Position numbers and translations under genes: made by a program. A DNA stretch of 64,000 nucleotides from Sipunculus nudus (Eukaryota > Annelida > Sipuncula > Golfingiida > Sipunculidae): positions 46,309,678 to 46,373,677 of the forward strand of contig CM049307.1 of the NCBI GenBank assembly GCA_026874595.1, in the 5' to 3' direction. Within the stretch, counting starts at the first letter, position 1; each line of letters opens with the position of its first letter. This document shows, piece after piece, positions 15,101 to 24,100 of this stretch. The notes beneath the pieces were generated by a model. That model had not been told where the DNA came from. It was given only the letters and a program-made list of their open reading frames with translations, and searched no databases.

Positions 15101-18100
15101 AATTTAAATTAAATATAAAGTAAGGTGTTATATCAAATGAGTTATGTATCAGGTGGTTGTAACTTTTATGTGCAATTTCATATCAAATTTCTTGTTAAAA
15201 ATCTTCTCTATTAAAGACCATCTGCGAATTTTGGCCAGTACCAGGGGTGATATTTTTTACATCTGTATATGAAATATACAGCTATTTTTCAAATTATCAA
15301 CAAAAATAAGTGGACATGGATGGTGGAACAGAGAACATGTTTATAATTTTGCTGTGATATATCTATTACAGAACAACTTGACAGAGCTGAAATCCTTTGG
15401 TTCTCCGCCAAGTGCTGTTGTGAGCGTCACCGCTGCTGTGATGTGTCTGCTGTCTAACAAATCTGCCAAAGTCCCTAAGGACAGGAGCTGGAAATCATGC
15501 AAGGGCATGATGAACAAGGTGGGTATATATGTGACGCAACTCTTTGTAAATGAAATTATGTAACACCAGTGGTCAGGAGTGAAAGAAGGGATCAATATAT
15601 GGTATATATAAGTTAAGGTTAATGAAGATAATATAAAAAAAAAATGAAATATTTATGAAAGGGCAGAAATTCTGTTTCCAACACATTTCTTTAGGATCAG
15701 GTCTGGAACAAATGCTTTATTTTAAAATTGGTCACATAAATATTTCTTATTGTATCAGATCCAGCAAAAAATTGAATAAAATTTGAACATATTTAATCAA
15801 AGTATTGCTTTCATTATGGTTTCAGTAATTTTTTTGTTCATTTATGTTTTTATTGTTCATGGCTTCTTTTGTAGGTGGATGACTTCCTCAACTCACTTAT
15901 TAACTATGACAAAGAAAACATCCCTGATATGTGCCTGAAAGCAGTCCAACCTTACATTGACAACCCAGAGTTTGACCCTGACTTCATCCGTGGCAAGTCT
16001 CTGGCTGCTGCAGGCCTGTGTTCTTGGGTGCGCAACATTGTCACATTTTATAATGTGTTTTGTGAGGTAGAGCCAAAACGTCTGGCACTCGAGGCTGCAA
16101 ACACACAGCTGAGAGAAGCCCAGGAGAAGTTGCGAGTCATCCAGAATAAAATTACAGCCCTGGAGGAAGCCTTAGGCAAGCTGACAGCTGAGTACGAGGG
16201 TGCTGTTGCAGCTAAGCTGAAGTGTCAAGAAGAAGCCGAAAGCACACAGCGTACACTGGAATTGGCTAACAGGCTGATTGGAGGACTGGCCTCTGAGAAC
16301 GTAAGATGGGCGGAGTCTGTTGGAGAGTTCAAGAAGCAGGAAACCACGCTCGCCGGTGATGTTCTTATGATCACTGCGTTTGTGTCATATGTCGGCTGCT
16401 TCACCAAACAGTATCGTTTGGATCTGATGGAGAAGCACTGGCTACCATTCCTGGCCTCTCTGAAGCACCCTGTCCCCATAACAGAAGGCTTAGATCCTCT
16501 CAGCATGCTGACCGATGATGCCACTGTCGCTGGATGGAACAACGAAGGCCTACCAAGTGACCGCATGTCAACTGAAAATGCCACCATATTGACCAGCTGC
16601 GAGCGCTGGCCTCTGATGATTGATCCACAGCTCCAGGGTATCAACTGGATTAAGACCAAATACGGCGACAACCTGCATGTGGTCAGGCTTGGACAGAGAG
16701 GCTACCTGGACGTCATCGAACGTGCGGTGTCATCAGGTGAGGTGGTACTTATTGAGAACATTGGAGAATCAGTTGACCCCGTACTGGACCCTATTCTTGG
16801 CAGAAACACCATCAAGAAGGGACGTGCCATCAGGATTGGAGACAAAGAGGTAGAGTACAACAAAGAATTCCGCTTGATTCTACACACCAAGCTCGCTAAC
16901 CCTCACTACAAGCCTGAGATGCAGGCACAGACCACTTTGATCAACTTCACTGTGACAAGGGACGGTCTGGAAGACCAGCTGCTAGCTGCTGTAGTGAGCA
17001 AGGAACGACCAGATTTGGAGAAGCTGAAGTCTGACCTGACCCGCCAGCAGAACGAGTTCAAGATCACTCTGAAACAGCTGGAAGACTCCTTGCTGGCCCG
17101 TTTGTCAGCAGCTCAGGGTGATTTCCTCGGAGATACAGCACTGGTGGAGAACCTGGAAACTACAAAGCGTACAGCAGGTGAAATTGAAGAGAAGGTGAAG
17201 GAAGCTAAAATTACTGAGCAGAAGATTAACGAGGCCCGTGAGCTCTACCGCCCCGCTGCTGCTAGAGCATCACTCCTCTACTTCATCATGAATGATCTGG
17301 TCAAGATTCATCCCATGTACCAGTTTTCACTCAAGGTGGGTTACAAAATATGTTTTAGCCAGTTCCACTCACACTAACAACCACACATATTATAAGCCAG
17401 ACATGTCACTCTGTATTTAAACCAATCTGGTGTCACAGGGAAACTAGTCAGGAAAAATTAATTTGCCTGCTCCCTCAATCATTTGGTCCCAGAGCCCACA
17501 GGACAATACATACATTTTTGTTTGTGGCTTTATGTTATAACATATGAATTATGACTAGCTCAAGGCATATAAAACATGAAATCCAGAAGCTAAATAATGA
17601 CATCATGCTTAGGGTATAGCTACCATTTTCCTCATTAAGTAGATGGTGCCACTCCCTAGAAGCCACAGATCTATCCTTTAAACAAAAGGTAAAAATGGAT
17701 CACAAAAAAAAATCATCTCTGTTAAGTATAGATGAGCTGTCACCAGGGACTTAGATAGTCATTTAACCTATTGTTATTGTTCCTTCTGTCAGGCCTTCAG
17801 TGTGGTGTTTGACAAGGCCATCAGCAGAGCAGAGGCTGCGGAGGAGGTGAAGCAGCGAGTGCTGAACCTGATCGATTGCATCACATACTCGGTGTATGTA
17901 TACACCACCAGAGGGCTGTTTGAAAGGGACAAGCTCATCTTTACATCCCAGATGACTTTCCAGGTAAAATCTGTACAAATTTATAATAACAGATACCTAT
18001 TTATTAAAGCAAACTATTCTTATCATGAAGTCTTGTATTATACTATTTCTCATAAAATACAGTATTAGATCAATATTTGAATGACTTTTTCATATGGCTT

Positions 18101-21100
18101 TTTGCATTTTAACGACTTATCAATGCTTGTTTTACGATAAATGCTTAACTTTTAAATATATATATCCAATCCTACTTAGTTTATTAAGCCTTCACATTTG
18201 TAAATTTTAAGATTGAATGTGATGTAACTTAAGGCTACATTCAACAGATGAATATATATGGTTACCATAACTATGATTGTCATATTTTCTTTCAGTTAAG
18301 TTGACTGTTTTGAATGATACAGTGATATTACCTTTATCCAACCACTTCACTTTGCTATTCAAATACACAGAATAGCACATATTTTACTTCATATCTATCA
18401 ATTTCATTTTAGCAAAACCTCCATCCATGAACCTTTTTTTGATTTTCCAGCAAAATAAATTTTGAAATCTAAATATCCCTTTCCTGACCATAAGTAAATG
18501 CACCCAACTTGACAACCACTTTATACTGATTGTCATTTCTAAAATGATTATTGTTCTAAATTATAAATTTTGACTTGGCATTATAGGGATCTTGAGTAAT
18601 CTAATTATTATACATTCATAATTTAGTAATATTGCACTTTTGTAAAGTAAATAAAATAAATGTCCCTGACTATACCCAACCAGCTGAGTGACATGGTCCA
18701 GTTGTTTTGAATTACAGTATTGACCAGGATCTGATTGCTCGGCTGTGCCAGAGTGTGTAATAATCTTCATCTTGTTTGATGTGAACAATGTAGTGTCTTT
18801 GAACAGATCTTGCTGATGGCTGAGAACATCAAGCACTGGGAGCTGGAATTTTTATTACGTTTCCCAGTTGTGGGTGGTGTAACAAGTCCGGTAGATTTTC
18901 TTAGCAATACATCCTGGGGAGGAATCAAGGTAAAAAAATCCTGCCCGGCTCCCATGAACAGCCCCCACTGGCTTCTGTCACTCACTGTCTTTCACAATAC
19001 AATGGAAACAGATTTTATTACAACATCACCTAAGTGCTGTATTTGCAAAACACTGCCCAACTCTTGGTTTTGTCTTCAGTGTGAAAACCTGAATTATCCA
19101 CTGACAGTTTAAACAATTATTATCAGTTCCTATGATGAGTTATCAGTTTAAATAGCCCAATCCACCCCATAAAAAACAGTTTATCTTCAGTCAAGTGGCA
19201 TGTGTTGATATGGTTTTAAAATTTGAATTCCATTGTATAAATTGTGTATATACATCATGATACTCTTGATTCTTTTTAACTATTTGCATTCTTTAATAGC
19301 CAGTCTGAATAGCTCATTGTTTGGAACCAAAATGGGCAATATATGTAATTTATTTGTGAGTCTTGTCATTTAAAAATATGTAACAGTAAATTTTTTCATC
19401 AATATTCACTAAAAATGCATTTTAAAGCTTCATAAAAATTACACATATATTTCATTTTGATTAAAAGTTATTTCTAATTGTGCACAGGTAAGATCAGTTG
19501 AAATTTTAATGGAAATTCACATAAATTTACAAAATGTGAATTAAACTTCATCATTACTTGATAATTGTGCTATTAGGACTGGTGAATTAAAGAAATTGCA
19601 AATAGTGTATTTAGTGAACAGTATAGAAGGCTCACTGAGGAACAGCATGAAGATCAAACAAGCTTTCTTTACAGCAAAGATATGACATGATGCATGGCAT
19701 GTTGTACAGTCATATATAGGTGTCTTATTAGCACTTGTACATGTCTCTCACGCTCACGCTGGCTATAGGTCCTCACCATGAACAAAGACATCAATCCGGT
19801 GGAACTGGACTTCCTGCTTCGTTTCCCAGCAGTTCCTAATGTTACCACCCCAGTTGATTTCATGAACAACAATTCATGGGGCGGTGTTAAGGTAAAACCA
19901 TACCAAGTTTGACCTGCAGGTTTTTGTTTTATACAACTGACAGTGATGGGCAACACCTGTGTAATTATGACTGCTCTTGTATAAGCAAAATCTGCAGGTT
20001 TATTGGTTAAGTTTGATGCTTCACACATTGATTTGAAACATTACAAGTGGTTCATTCACAGACTCAAATATTCAGATGTTCAAATATTTTCAGCAACTGG
20101 CCAGTCATTTGAAATTCCTTATTTCTGGTAAATTTTACAACACTGATATTGCTCATATAAAATTTATAAGGAATTGTTGGCACTTTCTCAGTAAATTGTT
20201 TAATTTATATGAAATTAAAAATTTTTTTTCTTAATTTTTTTTACAACTCCATATTATTGGTGTGATAAGCTGGTCTTAAATTTGTGTGATGTTATTGCCA
20301 AAATTCTGCATCCTAAATTTGCAGCTGGACAAAGGATTCTGTTTCATTAAAGAAAAATGTTATCCACATTCAGTTTAGAATGATTTGACAAAGATACTAC
20401 AGGAACAAAATATTTTGAATTCTTTTGGATATATACTTTATCCAGGCCCATACCTTGTGTCTTAACATACACATATAATATGTAGACAGATCTGATATTT
20501 TGAAAGTCTGTGAATGTGTGAAAAGGTGTGGTTTGATTTTTGCTGTTTCACCCCAAATTATTTGAATTCATTTAACTTTACATACATTCATTTATGTTGA
20601 TTTGACCCATTTTACATTTAATATTTGGACTGATGTTTTTACCCTTTAACAGGATTTGACTGACATCTATTTATTTGTATATATGTTCATTTGGCTTTTG
20701 CTTTACCATCTTGCACCCTTTTTCTTTTTGCCATTCTTTGCTTGTTACTTTTGTTTGGTGCACTTATTCCAACCCCACCCACTACCAAAGCATTCACAAT
20801 ATTTCAGTTTCCTTTATTTAACTTTTCCATCTTAACTCATAACTGGTTTTACCCTGGCTGTACTAAAATGAGGGTGAAAATTAACTTTCTTTGGATTTTA
20901 AAATAATCTGTTTGCATTAATATCTTATATTCAGCCTATTGTTTTATTAACTGATTTTTGTAACATCATCAGCTTTATTTACAGGCAGATCAGAATTGTT
21001 TACCCAGAAGTAATTTCGTAAAGGAGTTAAAACTAGTAAAAGGCTGTTCTTTCACTTTTTGAATAAGTGTTAGTTATCAAAGTTTTAAACTTTTAATAAA

Positions 21101-24100
21101 ATTCTAGATTGAATGATTTTTAAATTAATTATTAAATGTGCTGCTTTTAAAGTCAATTGATCTGTATCGTAGTGGAAATCTCTGAGTATATGGTTAATGT
21201 ATATTATATAGAACCTCTTTTGCATACTGATAGAACCTCATAATTTCTCATATTAGGCATTATCCGGTATGGATGAGTTCCGCAACCTAGACCGGGACAT
21301 TGAAGGCTCTGCCAAACGTTGGAAGAAGTTTGTTGAGAGTGAGTGTCCAGAGAAGGAGAAATTCCCTCAGGAATGGAAGAACAAGACCTCTCTCCAGAAA
21401 CTCTGCATGATGAGGGCTCTGAGACCAGATCGTATGACCTACGCACTGCAGTAAGTGATAAAGTGCAGTGCAGTTACTGTGGTTGGCTTCATATTTGCAA
21501 AGCAGAAATTTTGCGATTTCTCCATTTTGAATGTTTCACGAGGGTTTCATTTTTTCGTGATCTCACCAGAACTTGTATTAAATCTTTGGTTAAGCCCCAG
21601 CTGTGTGTATTATAAAATGAGAATAAGTCATGAGTTTGTGATATTCTTCTCAAATGACAATGGGCTAATTAGCACAGCACAGGTAGTTTAAGGGAACGTT
21701 TTCCGTAATTCTACATGGATGTAATTTATTATAAAATTTCTCACTGTTCATAAAAATTCCAATACAAGTATTGGGTACACTAAATGAGAAGGACATACTC
21801 AATTGGCCAATTATTCCAGAGGAATTTATTTTCGTGATTATTTCCCAATCGCGAATATCATGAAATAAAAACCCTTGTGAACAAAAAATGCAACCACAGT
21901 ATTTTGCACCCAGGATGCAAGTAATGAAGTCCATTTCACTGATAAGTGCCAATTGAAAACTTCAATTAAATTGATGTGTCAGATCAGCTGTAAGCAACAA
22001 AAAAGGATTCTTTAAAACTGTGAAAACCTTTCTTGCTTCTCACATCATCCAATTAATGTACATCCACTGAAATGGTAAACTCAAAGGAATATTATTACAC
22101 TTGAAAATTTGTTTTTGTAAATTGTAAATTCAGATATAAATAAACATGCAGAGGTCGGTGGTAAGATATATATATGCTGCCAAAACCAGCTATATTTTAA
22201 ATCAAGAACATACCAAGTATTAAAAAGACATTTTATAAACAGATTAATTACAGATATGAACACTAGGTGGTACTGGTAAGCAGTTGAGGTGTTACTGTAA
22301 TTTTTTTATGATGTTTTTTTCTTACCAATAGGAACTTTGTGGAGGAGAAGATGGGTGCCAAGTATGTAGAGAACAGAGCTGTGGAGTTCTCAAAGTCCTA
22401 CGAGGAATCTGGTATTGAGACCCCTATCTTCTTCATCCTCTCCCCAGGGGTGGATCCCCTGAAGGATGTAGAAGCTTTGGGCAAGAAGCTAGGCATAACC
22501 GGAGACAACCGTAACTTCCACAACATCTCTCTTGGTCAGGGCCAGGAGGTGGTGGCTGAGCAGGCACTGGACCTGGCTGCCAAGGAGGGACACTGGGTCA
22601 TCCTGCAGGTGGGTCTGGGCTTTAGTCTGGCTCTTAACAGACCAGCAAAGAATAGAGCCCCAAAGGCTTAGTTTTGTGATTTTCAGGTGCAATCTTGATT
22701 GTTTTAATCATTACAGGCACAGTGTGCTTGCATGATGCCTCAGATGAAACCTGTATGAGCTGCAAAGTATTTGAATAATGGCTCAGCCTTTATCTGAAGC
22801 CTTAGCTTTGACAGTTATTTTATAATAAAATTTATCCTGATACTTATACAAAGTTTGCATCCATGTTCAATGTTTTGCTCATTTAATTATTTAAAAAATT
22901 ATTAAAAGTTTTAATTATTGTGAAAAAATCAATCATATTTAAAACACTTGTTGGCCAGCTTTCAAGGGGAGCCTGTGAAAACATAAGCAGTACATTCTGG
23001 TATGTAAAATAAAAAAAACTGAGACTGCTGGCTGAGACATCATACTGTATGCCTATGACTAAACACTAAATAATGGATAAAATAAGTGGTGGTGACTCTT
23101 ATGTCATGCTGATACTTACATTAAAGTCATATATATATCGTACACGCCTTGCATGGATTCCATTGCTTAAAAAATGCTTGTACCAATATGCACAGGAACC
23201 AGGTAATTAAAGTGCAATTGCTTATGAAGGGGAGGAGTACAATTATTAATATACAGTTCAGTGTTTATCATACACAACAAGTTTGTTCTGCCTGTTTGGT
23301 TTTAATGATTGATGAATGTCTATTTTCAGAATGTGCATCTTGTGGCAAGATGGTTGCCAACCTTGGAGAAGAAGATTGAGGAGTACAGTGTGGACAGCAA
23401 TGAAGCTTACAGAGTGTTCATCAGTGCTGAACCTGCGGGAACCAGAGAAAGCCATGTGATTCCCCAGGGTATCCTTGAGGCATCCATCAAGATCACCAAT
23501 GAACCTCCAACTGGCATGTTTGCTAATCTCCACAAAGCTCTTGACAATTTCAATCAGGTATATTACCTCCTATATAATATATCACTTGTCTTAAATAGAT
23601 AAAAGTGGTCCAGTGATAAATTAAAAACAGTTAGTGCAGTGAGATTCGTATGGGATTAAAAGCATCCAGATTGAGAATAGGTATGCATTTACAAATGTTT
23701 TCAAATCCTGTTACCACATGTTTGTTCCATTGTTTTGACACTTTTAAGAACAAAAATATGTTCTTGAGAGTATGTAATAGAAAATTAATCTTATTTTTTT
23801 TTCATTATGGTTGTTGCATAAATGAAAGAACTTTGATATCTTTAAGTGTGGATTACACTTTTGCATTCACTTTTTCTCAACCAAATTAATTAGCTGTGAA
23901 CTGTGAAATGGATCAAATAATAACTTTCCTTATAACCACTGCTTTTATTTCCAGAATTACCAATCTTCTATTGTTATCAAGTACTTTAAAACTTATAATG
24001 AAAGCTCTTCCATAACCCTAGCTATAGATTCTACCACACCAGGCCTATATTCATGTTGTATTTTTAATGTTTTCCACAGGACACACTTGAGATGTGCGCC

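Noticed and set aside
18807-19891. One of the two dynein exons being a dead duplicate
   Set aside because: Both have intact frames, lengths and splice sites despite strong divergence, which is unlikely for a dead copy of that age.
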